Origin: CAMTWZ01 sp964412365
GTDB lineage: Bacteria; Bacteroidota; Rhodothermia; Balneolales; HLUCCA01
Direction: 5' to 3'
Length of the DNA: 30,420 nucleotides
Assembly: GCA_964412365.1 (NCBI GenBank)
Contig: CAYPOI010000026.1
Location: 1-30,420, forward strand
Each line of letters begins with the position of its first letter. Position 1 is the first letter of the stretch. Position numbers and translations under genes: made by a program. Below the pieces are notes generated by a model. The model saw only the letters and a program-made list of their open reading frames with translations. It did no database searches and was not told the origin of the DNA. Shown here piece by piece: positions 14,952-22,698 of this stretch.

Positions 14952-16370
14952 TCAGTGTTTCGCGGGCGTTCCCAAATGGATGCCCTCGTTGTAGGCTTCC
15001 GCCACCGCTTCCATCACAGCTTCCGACAAGGTCGGGTGCGGATGGATTGCGTTGATGATCTCATGGCCGGTGGTTTCGAGATCGCGCGCCACAACGGCTT
15101 CCGCGATCATTTCCGTCACACCATAGCCGATCATATGGCAACCAAGCCATTCGCCGTATTTGGCATCAAACACAACTTTGACGAACCCTTCGGGATGTCC
15201 AGCCGCTTGAGCTTTGCCATTCGGAGAGAACGGGAACTTGCCGATTTTCACGTCATAGCCTTTTTCTTTCGCGGCTTTCTCGGTGAGTCCGACCGACGCG
15301 ATTTCCGGTTTGCAGTAGGTACAACCTGGGATGTTGTCATAGTTGATCGGCTTCGGATTCTTGTTCGCGATTTTCTCGATCACAAACACGGCTTCATGCG
15401 TCGCTTTATGAGCCAACCAAGGCGCGCCGGCCACGTCGCCGATAGCGTAGATGCCTGGGACCGAGGTTTGCAGGGTCTTGCGGTCGACCGTAATGGCACC
15501 GCGCTCATGCTTCACGCCGATCTCATCCAATCCAAGCCCTTCCACGTTGCCCACCACACCGACGGCAGACAGCACGACATCGGTTTCGAGGACTTCTTCC
15601 CCTTTCGGAGTTTTGACCGTCACCAAAACCTTGCCGCCTTTCTTCTCGACTTTCTCAACCGTGCTTTCGAGCATCAGGTTCATGCCGGCTTTCTTGTAGA
15701 TTTTGCCGAGCTCTTTGCCCACATCCTCGTCCTCGATCGGAACCAAGGTTTTCTGAAGCTCCACGATGGTCACTTCCGTGCCAAGGGTATGATAGAAGTA
15801 CGCGAATTCGACGCCGATGGCACCGGCGCCGACAATCACCATGCGCTTGGGCTGTTTCTCGAGTTTCATCGCGCGCTCGGAGTTGATCACGGTTTCGCCA
15901 TCGAATTTGAGGGATGGAAGCTCGCGGCTGCGCGCACCCGTCGCCACAATGAAATGCTTGGCTTTCAGACGATCGGTTTCCTTGCCATCCTCATCCAAAA
16001 TCGCCACCTCCGTCTTGCTCGCGAACTTGCCGTGGCCTTTGATGACCTCGATTTTGTTCGTCTTCATGAGGTATTGAATACCCTTGCTTTGCTTGTCGGC
16101 CACACCGCGGCTGCGCTGAATGATCTTGCCGAAATCGAAGCTGACTTCGCCCGCATTCACACCAAAATCGCCCGCATGCCTGATCGAATCAATCGTTTCG
16201 GCGGATTTGAGCAATGCTTTGGTCGGAATGCATCCGATGTTGAGGCAGACGCCTCCCAAATCACGCTTTTCGACGATTGCGGTTTTTAGTCCGAAGTGGG
16301 TGGCACGGATCGCGGCGGCATATCCGCCTGGACCCGAACCGATTACGACAACATCAAATTCTTTAGCCAT
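14952..16370 (-). CDS. lpdA: Dihydrolipoamide dehydrogenase (E3)
   Basis: The 472-residue FAD enzyme reoxidises the dihydrolipoyl arm of E2 with NAD+. The FAD loop is VIGSGPGGYAA (9-19). The redox-active disulfide lies in GGVCLNIGCIPTKAL (Cys42, Cys47). The NAD loop is VIVGAGAIGVEFA. The dimer-interface catalytic pair is in HPHPTLSEAV (His445, Glu450). All functional residues are intact and the length is standard. It starts 23 bases after the metK stop and leads into lipB with a 26-base gap, or none if lipB starts at the overlapping CTG. There is no recognisable Shine-Dalgarno. It is the partner of the E2 encoded at 3436-4842, although that gene is about 10 kb away on the other strand. Confidence 0.97.
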   Translation of the reverse strand: MAKEFDVVVIGSGPGGYAAAIRATHFGLKTAIVEKRDLGGVCLNIGCIPTKALLKSAETIDSIRHAGDFGVNAGEVSFDFGKIIQRSRGVADKQSKGIQYLMKTNKIEVIKGHGKFASKTEVAILDEDGKETDRLKAKHFIVATGARSRELPSLKFDGETVINSERAMKLEKQPKRMVIVGAGAIGVEFAYFYHTLGTEVTIVELQKTLVPIEDEDVGKELGKIYKKAGMNLMLESTVEKVEKKGGKVLVTVKTPKGEEVLETDVVLSAVGVVGNVEGLGLDEIGVKHERGAITVDRKTLQTSVPGIYAIGDVAGAPWLAHKATHEAVFVIEKIANKNPKPINYDNIPGCTYCKPEIASVGLTEKAAKEKGYDVKIGKFPFSPNGKAQAAGHPEGFVKVVFDAKYGEWLGCHMIGYGVTEMIAEAVVARDLETTGHEIINAIHPHPTLSEAVMEAVAEAYNEGIHLGTPAKH

Positions 16371-16393
16371 GATACAATGTGCTTAAGGGTGAA

Positions 16394-17533
16394 TTAAACG
16401 AGTTTGGAAACGAAATCCAGTTGTTCCCAAGGAAACTCAGGGCGGCCGAAGTGGCCATACGCCGCGGTTTTGCGGTACATCGGGCGCTTAAGGTCAAAAC
16501 GCTTCACAATGCCGGCTGGTGTGCAATCAAACGTTTTGGCAACCAAAGCAGCCAATTCAACATCCGATTTCACACCGGTTCCATAGGAATTGACCGCGAT
16601 GGATACGGGCTCTGCGACTCCGATGGCATACGCCAATTGTACCAATACACGCTCGGCCAAACCGGCTGCGACGAGGTTTTTGGCGATGTGACGCGAGGCA
16701 TAGGCCGCACTACGGTCCACTTTCGATGGATCTTTGCCGGAGAATGCTCCGCCGCCATGGGCTCCGTGTCCACCATAGGTGTCCACGATGATTTTACGTC
16801 CGGTAAGTCCGGTGTCTCCATGCGGTCCGCCAACCACGAATTTTCCGGTCGGATTTACGTGAATGATCGTGTCGGCATCCATCATTCCGGCAGGAATCAC
16901 ACGCGGAAGCAAATACTTGATCACATCGGCGCGAATCTGGGATTGCTCCACACCGTCGTCATGTTGGGTAGAGAGGACAATGGTATCCACGCGTTTCGGC
17001 TTGCCGTTAGCATCATACTCGATGGTCACTTGGCTCTTCGAATCCGGCGCCAAATAGGTCATGTTCATTGCGTTTTTGCGGATGTCAGCCAATTCGCGCA
17101 CCAAATCGTGCGACAATTGGATACTCAATGGCATCAATTGTTCGGTTTCCTTGATGGCATACCCGAACATCATGCCTTGGTCGCCGGCTCCTTGCGCTTT
17201 CGTATCGTCAGAATCAACTCCCTGTGCGATGTCGGGGCTTTGCGTATGGATGCTGACCAGAATTCCGCAAGAGTCCGCATCAAAACGATAGGTTGGCTTC
17301 GTGTAGCCAATCTCACGGATCACTTGACGAGTCACTTCCTGAACGTCAACATACGCGTTTGTGGTCACTTCACCGGAAATTACGGCGAGACCGGTTGTGA
17401 CGAGGGTTTCTACGGCAACACGCGAGTGGGCGTCTTGTGCCAGCATGGCATCCAGAATCGCATCCGATATCTGGTCTGATACTTTATCCGGGTGGCCTTC
17501 AGATACGGATTCGGACGTGAACAAACGTTTCAT
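16394..17533 (-). CDS. metK: S-adenosylmethionine synthetase
   Basis: The 379-residue enzyme makes SAM from methionine and ATP. The N-terminus MKRLFTSESVSEGHPDK carries the ATP-contacting His14. GAGDQGMMFGYA (115-126) is the methionine/ATP motif, and GGGAFSGKDPSKVDRSAAY is the phosphate-binding loop. At 379 residues it is nearer the E. coli length (384) than the roughly 420-residue form seen in many Bacteroidia. The ATG at 17533 has no Shine-Dalgarno. The 74-base divergent gap upstream holds no SAM riboswitch that I can recognise. It is first in a run of nine same-strand genes. Its SAM is used by LipA, third in line, and by the RNA methyltransferase at 6100-7239. Confidence 0.97.
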   Translation of the reverse strand: MKRLFTSESVSEGHPDKVSDQISDAILDAMLAQDAHSRVAVETLVTTGLAVISGEVTTNAYVDVQEVTRQVIREIGYTKPTYRFDADSCGILVSIHTQSPDIAQGVDSDDTKAQGAGDQGMMFGYAIKETEQLMPLSIQLSHDLVRELADIRKNAMNMTYLAPDSKSQVTIEYDANGKPKRVDTIVLSTQHDDGVEQSQIRADVIKYLLPRVIPAGMMDADTIIHVNPTGKFVVGGPHGDTGLTGRKIIVDTYGGHGAHGGGAFSGKDPSKVDRSAAYASRHIAKNLVAAGLAERVLVQLAYAIGVAEPVSIAVNSYGTGVKSDVELAALVAKTFDCTPAGIVKRFDLKRPMYRKTAAYGHFGRPEFPWEQLDFVSKLV

Positions 17534-17607
17534 TATTGATGTCTAGGTTCAGGTTGGTGATAAAATTAGAGCCTTGAAAATACGAATTTCTGACGGTACA
17601 TTCTTGA

Positions 17608-17874
17608 ATGTCTATCGTCATCTTAACTATCCTCGTTGTTATCGTCGCTCTTTACCTCATCATCACTACCGTGCGTCGGCCGATGAGAAAATCAGTTCGA
17701 TTCACCACTGTCACCTGCTCCCAATGTGGAAACACCCCTCATCGGATTCACCGCACCACCATCATCCGCTGGCTTAGCGCGATCATCCCATTGCGGATGT
17801 TCGGATGCCTGACGTGCAATCGCAAATTCGTTCGGGTGAAGCCTTTAAACGAACAAATCGGGACCGCCGCCTAA
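17608..17874 (+). CDS. Small membrane-anchored zinc-ribbon protein
   Basis: The protein has 88 residues. Residues 2-22 form one hydrophobic helix (MSIVILTILVVIVALYLIIT). They are followed by a basic stretch and a zinc ribbon with two CxxC knuckles: TCSQCGN (Cys37, Cys40) and GCLTCNRKF (Cys67, Cys70). Between them, HRIHRTTIIRW and IPLRMF match the layout of small CPxCG...R..R...RL...RxxRCxxCxxRF proteins seen in many bacteria with no known role. The spaced cysteines, the membrane helix, the plausible start and the placement between two divergent/convergent neighbours argue that it is a real gene. Its last 30 bases overlap the 3' end of ruvB on the other strand. Function is unknown. Confidence 0.72.
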   Translation: MSIVILTILVVIVALYLIITTVRRPMRKSVRFTTVTCSQCGNTPHRIHRTTIIRWLSAIIPLRMFGCLTCNRKFVRVKPLNEQIGTAA

Positions 17875-18858
17875 CCGCGGAACACCGAGGTATTCGTAGC
17901 CTTTGGCCGTCACCACGCGTCCCTTGGGCGTGCGTTGCAAAAAGCCTTCCTGAATTAAAAACGGCTCGTACACTTCCTCAATGGTGCCCTTGTCTTCGCC
18001 GACGGCTACAGCAAGGGTGCCTAGACCAACCGGACCGCCCTTATAATTCTGGATGATGGCCTGTAGAATGCGGATGTCCATGTCGTCAAGTCCGCGTTTA
18101 TCCACATCCAACGCATTCAGGGCTTTGTCGGCGATGGCACGATCGATGGTGGCGAGTCCGGCCACTTCCGCGAAATCGCGGGTTCGACGTAGCAGGCGGT
18201 TCACAATGCGGGGTGTGCCACGGCTTCGGCGGGCGATTTCGAACGCACCCTCATCCGAAATCCCGATTTTCAGGATCTTCGCGCTTCGTTCGGTGATGGA
18301 TTGAAGCAATTCCACATCATAATAATCGAGGCGGGCGTCGATTCCGAAACGGGCTCTTAGTGGCGCGGTGAGCAAGCCTTTCCGAGTCGTCGCGCCGATC
18401 AATGTGAATTTCTTTAGGTCAATCTGAATGCTGCGCGCATTCGGACCTGAATCGATAATGATGTCCAGTTTATAATCCTCCATCGCCGAATACAGGTATT
18501 CTTCGATGACGGGATTCAGCCGGTGGATTTCATCAATAAAGAGGACATCCCCGTCGTCCAAATTGGTGAGCATGCCGGCGAGATCACCGGGTTTGTCGAG
18601 CACTGGACCTGTGGTGGTTTTCATCCCCACACCCATTTCATACGCGATGATGGCGGCCAGCGTGGTTTTCCCCAAGCCCGGCGGACCCGAAAGCAGCACA
18701 TGATCCAGCGGCTCATTCCGCATTTTCGCCGCACGGATGAACACCGTCAGATTGTCGATGATTTTACGTTGACCGATAAACTCATCGAGCGAAGCCGGGC
18801 GTACCGTTTGCTCGAATGCGGCTTCTTTCGTCGACGGATTCAACAGGGGATTCGACAC
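17845..18858 (-). CDS. ruvB: Holliday junction branch migration ATPase RuvB
   Basis: The 337-residue AAA+ motor drives branch migration with RuvA during recombinational repair. Walker A is SGPPGLGKTTLA (57-68), Walker B is VLFIDEIHRLN, sensor 1 is LIGATTRKGLLTAPLRARFG including the arginine-finger region, and sensor 2 is RSRGTPRIVNRLLRRTRD. The C-terminal winged helix ends PKGRVVTAKGYEYLG. The start is a GTG at 18858; the next upstream in-frame codons reach a TAA without offering another start. ruvA and ruvC are not adjacent. The gene is divergent from ppk1 (62 bases) across a perfect inverted repeat that overlaps a candidate promoter. Its 3' end overlaps the zinc-ribbon gene by 30 bases. Confidence 0.97.
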   Translation of the reverse strand: MSNPLLNPSTKEAAFEQTVRPASLDEFIGQRKIIDNLTVFIRAAKMRNEPLDHVLLSGPPGLGKTTLAAIIAYEMGVGMKTTTGPVLDKPGDLAGMLTNLDDGDVLFIDEIHRLNPVIEEYLYSAMEDYKLDIIIDSGPNARSIQIDLKKFTLIGATTRKGLLTAPLRARFGIDARLDYYDVELLQSITERSAKILKIGISDEGAFEIARRSRGTPRIVNRLLRRTRDFAEVAGLATIDRAIADKALNALDVDKRGLDDMDIRILQAIIQNYKGGPVGLGTLAVAVGEDKGTIEEVYEPFLIQEGFLQRTPKGRVVTAKGYEYLGVPRLGGGPDLFV

Positions 18859-18885
18859 CGTAATATGGGATTAATGTTCTTCACC

Positions 18886-18906
18886 GTACCTTCCACCCAA
18901 AGGTAC
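18886..18906. promoter_or_regulatory. Perfect inverted repeat between ruvB and ppk1, possible operator
   Basis: GTACCTT (18886-18892) and AAGGTAC (18900-18906) are perfect reverse complements separated by seven bases. The repeat lies 14 bases before the ppk1 start and 28 bases before the ruvB start. It overlaps the candidate ruvB -7 box. A dimeric DNA-binding protein could read it, or it could form a small hairpin in the ppk1 leader. It has no T tract and is not a terminator. Confidence 0.4.
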
Positions 18907-18929
18907 ACCCTTCATAGCGTATGAGAAAA
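18898..18929 (-). promoter_or_regulatory. Candidate Bacteroidota-type promoter for ruvB
   Basis: On the minus strand TACCTTTG (18905-18898) is an exact TAnnTTTG -7 box. Twenty bases upstream of it lies TTTT (18929-18926), one base off the -33 TTTG. Transcription would begin about 35 bases before the GTG of ruvB. The upstream part lies inside the first codons of ppk1. Confidence 0.42.
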
Positions 18930-21062
18930 TCCGTTCCGAACACTGAGTTTGCAAGAGAATTATCCAACGGCCATCCCGGCCTAATTCCCGACCACTTTTT
19001 GAATTACGAGATGAGTTGGTTGAGCTTCAACTGGCGCGTCTTGCATTTGGCGATAGATGAAAACACACCGCTTTTGGAGCGCGTGAAGTTCATCGGCATT
19101 GTGGCGTCCAATTTGGATGAGTTTTTTCAAAAACGGGTGGGTGGACTTAAGCGTCAGCTTCAAGCAGGCGTGGTTCATCCGTCTGTGGATGGAAAAACGC
19201 CTGCCGAACAGTTGCGTGCCATCCGGACAGACGTGAAGGAGATGATCAAGGCCCTTCGCGGCACGTTTTTCGATAAACTGGTCCCGGCCTTGGCCACGCA
19301 CAACATCCGATTCACGACCTATGACGACCTTACGCCCGTCCAGCGTCAGAAGATGGATACCTATTTCAATCGGCAGTTGTACCCGATTCTCACACCACTG
19401 GTGGTGGATCAATCCCATCCGTTTCCGCTTATTTCCAACAAAAGCCGAAGTTTTGCGGTGGAATTGCACGACCGGAAAACGGATGAACATTTGTTCGCCC
19501 GCATCAAAATCCCTGCGAATCGTCCACGTTGGTTAACGGTCGAGAAAGAAGACGGCGCCATCACCTTGTTGCTGATTGATGACCTCATCCGCGCCAAAAT
19601 CGATCGATTGTTTCCTGGAGCCACCATTCTATCGGCGAATGTGTTCCGAGTGACTCGAAATGCCGATGTGGATCGAAATGAAGAAGAAGCCGACGACTTG
19701 CTCGAACTGATTTCCGAAGAATTGCGCGAGCGACGCTTCGCGGAAGTGGTGCGATTGGAATTGGATATCGACACGCCGACCCACATCAAAGAATTGCTGA
19801 TGGATAAGACGGGTGTGGCGCGGATGGATACGTTCGAAATCATCGGTCCGATCGGACTCGCCGATGCCGTGGAGTTATACAAAGTGACTGGTTTCGACGA
19901 TTTGAGGTACGCCCCTTTCGTGCCCACCTTGCATCCGGCGCTGCGTCATGCCATCGATGAGAACATGCCGGATATGTTCGCCACCATCCGGAAGGGCGAT
20001 TTCATGGTGCATCATCCCTATCACAGTTTCGCGACATCGGTGCAGCGGTTCATCGAAGAAGCGGCGAAAGACCCGAACGTGCTGGCCATCAAGCAGACCT
20101 TGTACCGCACCTCGCGCGATTCGGCGATCATGCATGCGTTGATGAATGCCGCGGCAGATGGCAAACAAGTGGCGGTGTTGGTGGAACTGAAAGCGCGTTT
20201 CGATGAAGAGCGGAACATCGAATGGGCTCAAAAGCTCGAAAAAGCTGGGGTACACGTGGCGTATGGACTTGCCGGACTCAAAATCCATTCGAAAGTGACG
20301 ATGGTGGTCCGCGAAGAGGACGACGGATTGAACACCTATTGCCACATCGGAACCGGGAATTACCACCCCGATACCGCTCAATTGTATGAAGATTTCGGGC
20401 TGTTCACCTGCGATGAAACCATTGCCGGCGATGTGACCGATTTGTTCAACTTCCTTACCGGGTTCGCGCCCGATCAGGCCTATGAAAAACTTCTGGTCGC
20501 GCCTCTTTTCCTACGGAACCAGATTGTGGAGAACATCCGGTTCGAAACGGAGGAAGCGAGAGCCGGTCGGCCTGCGAAGATCTTCCTCAAGACGAACAAT
20601 TTGGAAGATCCGGGCATCATCAACGCCTTGTATGAAGCCTCGCAAGCGGGAGTCAAGGTGGATGCGGTTGTGCGGAGCGTCACGAGATTACGCGCTGGCG
20701 TACCCGGACTCAGCGAACGGATCCGCGTGCACTCCGTGGTGGGTCGGTACTTGGAGCATTCGCGTATTTACAGCTTCCATCGGGCCGGAGAGCAGCGGCA
20801 TTACATCGGATCGGCGGATATGATGCATCGCAACCTCGACGCGCGTGTGGAAGTGCTCACACCCATCGAATCACCACCCCTCAAAGCCTACCTCCAGTTC
20901 GTGGAGGATGCGTACCTGAGCGACACCCGCTGCCGATGGGAATTGCTCGGGGATGGGGGACATCGTAAAATCGAAGCTGAAAACGGCGCGATGGGCATTC
21001 ATGACCGCTTGATGGAGCATGCCACGAAAGGCCTCGCGCCCGTGCCCTGGAGCACAAGCTGA
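18921..21062 (+). CDS. ppk1: Polyphosphate kinase 1
   Basis: The 713-residue enzyme makes long-chain polyphosphate from ATP reversibly. The N-terminal domain shows the family order NYEMSWLSFNWRVL (28-41) and FIGIVASNLDEFFQKRV (57-73), then HPFPLISNKS (166-175). HHPYHSF (364-370) starts the phospholipase-D-like half. The phosphorylated histidine is in GLKIHSKV (His456), and the second catalytic histidine in RYLEHSRIYSF (His613). NYHPDTAQLYEDFGLFT lies between. All key residues are intact and the length is typical. It is divergent from ruvB and its stop touches the convergent sigma factor stop (TGA then TCA). Polyphosphate and a sigma factor suggest a stress context, but adjacency on opposite strands is weak evidence. 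Confidence 0.97.
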   Translation: MRKSVPNTEFARELSNGHPGLIPDHFLNYEMSWLSFNWRVLHLAIDENTPLLERVKFIGIVASNLDEFFQKRVGGLKRQLQAGVVHPSVDGKTPAEQLRAIRTDVKEMIKALRGTFFDKLVPALATHNIRFTTYDDLTPVQRQKMDTYFNRQLYPILTPLVVDQSHPFPLISNKSRSFAVELHDRKTDEHLFARIKIPANRPRWLTVEKEDGAITLLLIDDLIRAKIDRLFPGATILSANVFRVTRNADVDRNEEEADDLLELISEELRERRFAEVVRLELDIDTPTHIKELLMDKTGVARMDTFEIIGPIGLADAVELYKVTGFDDLRYAPFVPTLHPALRHAIDENMPDMFATIRKGDFMVHHPYHSFATSVQRFIEEAAKDPNVLAIKQTLYRTSRDSAIMHALMNAAADGKQVAVLVELKARFDEERNIEWAQKLEKAGVHVAYGLAGLKIHSKVTMVVREEDDGLNTYCHIGTGNYHPDTAQLYEDFGLFTCDETIAGDVTDLFNFLTGFAPDQAYEKLLVAPLFLRNQIVENIRFETEEARAGRPAKIFLKTNNLEDPGIINALYEASQAGVKVDAVVRSVTRLRAGVPGLSERIRVHSVVGRYLEHSRIYSFHRAGEQRHYIGSADMMHRNLDARVEVLTPIESPPLKAYLQFVEDAYLSDTRCRWELLGDGGHRKIEAENGAMGIHDRLMEHATKGLAPVPWSTS

Positions 21063-21632
21063 TCATTTGCTGACGCAGGTGACGAGCACCTTCAGAATAC
21101 GGTGTTTCCGAGTCGATATGGAACTTTTTGTGACGTTGAGCCTCTCGGAAAGTCGTGCGATATCGGGATCGTCGAACCACTTCAGGATAAAGCACACTTG
21201 GTCGTCGGTCAGCTTTTCCAGGCATTTCAGCAGACGCTCCCGCTTGTCTTTATCTTCGAGACGAGTCAATTGCGATGCGTCTGCACCATAATTGGTTTCC
21301 ATATCGGCCATATCGCGGATGATGTAATCGCGTGCGATGGTCCGGATGTATTCGCGTTTGCAGATGGTGTTGACATAAGAGCCTAACCGCTCATCGGAGT
21401 GCAGTTGGCCTTTTTTGACGGATAGATAAAAGGCGACGATCGTCTGCTGAACGGCATCTTGAGCATCTGCATATTCGGCTCGGAACTGGCGCTTCAAAAA
21501 ATGATGCAACGCGGTTTCGACCATCTCCAACGACTGCCCGATTTGCGAGTAATTTTCACTGACGAACGCCTCCTTCAATTCCTGGATTCCTCTCATGGTC
21601 CTGGGCGCTGAAGTGGGGGTTTTCGCATTCAT
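21063..21632 (-). CDS. RNA polymerase sigma-70 family (ECF-like) factor
   Basis: The protein has 189 residues. A region-2-like segment spans roughly 45-100 (HHFLKRQFRAEYADAQDAVQ, then SDERLGSYVNTICKREYIR), as expected for core RNA polymerase and -10 binding. A region-4-like helix-turn-helix occupies about 135-185 (LEKLTDDQVCFILKWFDDPD, then ARLSERLNVTKSSISTRKHR), for -35 binding. The intervening linker lacks region 3, as in ECF factors. No anti-sigma gene is adjacent. The start is the ATG at 21632, and a candidate promoter lies 37-65 bases upstream. The upstream same-strand gene is a PEGA/DUF5683-like envelope protein, 112 bases away. It may be an alternative or divergent sigma factor; its regulon cannot be inferred from sequence. 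Confidence 0.85.
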   Translation of the reverse strand: MNAKTPTSAPRTMRGIQELKEAFVSENYSQIGQSLEMVETALHHFLKRQFRAEYADAQDAVQQTIVAFYLSVKKGQLHSDERLGSYVNTICKREYIRTIARDYIIRDMADMETNYGADASQLTRLEDKDKRERLLKCLEKLTDDQVCFILKWFDDPDIARLSERLNVTKSSISTRKHRILKVLVTCVSK

Positions 21633-21668
21633 CCAACCGCATCGACCTCCACCGATACGATTTAAGGT

Positions 21669-21697
21669 AGATTACATCCTTTATACAACGCTGTCAA
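21669..21697 (-). promoter_or_regulatory. Candidate sigma-70-type promoter for the sigma factor gene
   Basis: On the minus strand TTGACA (21697-21692) is an exact -35 hexamer. A 17-base spacer separates it from TAATCT (21674-21669), a three-of-six match to TATAAT. It sits in the 112-base gap between the PEGA gene and the sigma gene, which is otherwise without recognisable content. The 8-base palindrome TTACGTAA at 21718-21725 lies just upstream. Confidence 0.4.
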
Positions 21698-21744
21698 GCC
21701 TTGTGTCATAAAATTCGTTACGTAATCTGTGCGTTATTTTGGAC

Positions 21745-22665
21745 TTAGAGCCCAAGCCGGATCTCGGCGCCGACGAATTTGTATGGATGCGCGCCCACAG
21801 AGACCTTGCGAAAGCCATACTTCGGGGGAATGGCCACATCGATCAGATGGATGGCATAGATCGAACCAAGCACCACGGCGGAGATGTCGCGCAACTGCGC
21901 GGCGCGCTCCACATGAGGGTAATACGCCCTCATGGCGTTACCACGCCGTTCCACCTCATCGAAATCCGTGGCCTGTTCATAGGCCCTGCGAAGGGAGCGA
22001 TAATCGGATTTTCGATCGTGATATCCCTTGTTTCGGTTCTGTAGATAACGAATACCCCCTATAGTAGCGGTCGCCATCAGCAATGCGTTCACATAGCTCC
22101 CTTCATAGGCCTGACTCAAGCCCGGTACCGGGCTCGCGAGCAAATACACACCCAGGTGCGGCTTGAGGTAGTGGCTCACAAACACGGATGGTTTCGAATC
22201 GAAATCGATCGGAATGGTTTTGCGGATGGAGCCCTGTTGCAATTCGATGACGGAAATCGGTTCGTCCTCCTTGACCATCCACATGGCGAGGCCCAGTCCG
22301 ATGTCGTTTCCATTATAAAAGATGCGAGTGTCCGCATCCGTTTCCACTACCAGGTTGGCTTGATTTCGAAGCACGAACCAGGTGGACGATGTGTTCGGGA
22401 AGCGGATCTCATTGATCCGAAGATCGACTCTGAGATTCCTTTCCTCGCCGGAAAGCACTTCGAGGGTGGCAACACGGTCGCCGTACGACGGATGGGTGAA
22501 GCGGACCGTATGATAGCCCTCGGGCAGCATCAGACTATCACCCGATGTGATGGCGATAGGGCTCGAAAAATCCTCGTTCAACACCAGTATGACTTCGTTC
22601 GGCATCGTCTGAATGCGAACCATACTTGAATCTGCGAAAAGGGACAAAAACAAGAACAAGAGCAT
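21745..22665 (-). CDS. Exported PEGA-like and DUF5683-like envelope protein, copy A
   Basis: The protein has 306 residues. It begins with a short hydrophobic export signal (MLLFLFLSLFADSS). Residues 17-82 and about 103-155 look like two PEGA-type beta domains, e.g. LPEGYHTVRFTHPSYGDRV and VETDADTRIFYNGNDIGLG. The second half has ASPVPGLSQAYEGSY (177-191), reminiscent of the PGxGQxY motif of DUF5683 proteins. It then has a hydrophobic segment, a charged Tyr/Arg-rich stretch (210-258) and another hydrophobic segment (262-280). It is a clear paralogue of the protein at 25951-26868, with the same domain order and nearly the same length (306 versus 305). It is divergent from lipoprotein A with 33 bases between starts. 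No function is known; an outer-membrane or periplasmic anchoring role is a guess. Confidence 0.83.
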   Translation of the reverse strand: MLLFLFLSLFADSSMVRIQTMPNEVILVLNEDFSSPIAITSGDSLMLPEGYHTVRFTHPSYGDRVATLEVLSGEERNLRVDLRINEIRFPNTSSTWFVLRNQANLVVETDADTRIFYNGNDIGLGLAMWMVKEDEPISVIELQQGSIRKTIPIDFDSKPSVFVSHYLKPHLGVYLLASPVPGLSQAYEGSYVNALLMATATIGGIRYLQNRNKGYHDRKSDYRSLRRAYEQATDFDEVERRGNAMRAYYPHVERAAQLRDISAVVLGSIYAIHLIDVAIPPKYGFRKVSVGAHPYKFVGAEIRLGL

Positions 22666-22698
22666 CGCACAAGGTAAGCGGAATGTGTATTTTTTTGA

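Noticed and set aside
14955..16289. A 444-codon open frame on the plus strand opposite lpdA
   Set aside because: It is an antisense shadow of lpdA caused by biased codon use; its translation shows no domain, while lpdA has every catalytic motif.
16379..17479. A 366-codon open frame on the plus strand opposite metK
   Set aside because: Antisense shadow of a complete and conserved metK, with no recognisable protein features.
17534..17607. Possible SAM riboswitch upstream of metK
   Set aside because: The 74-base gap is too short and shows no SAM-I or other SAM riboswitch helices or conserved core that I can identify.
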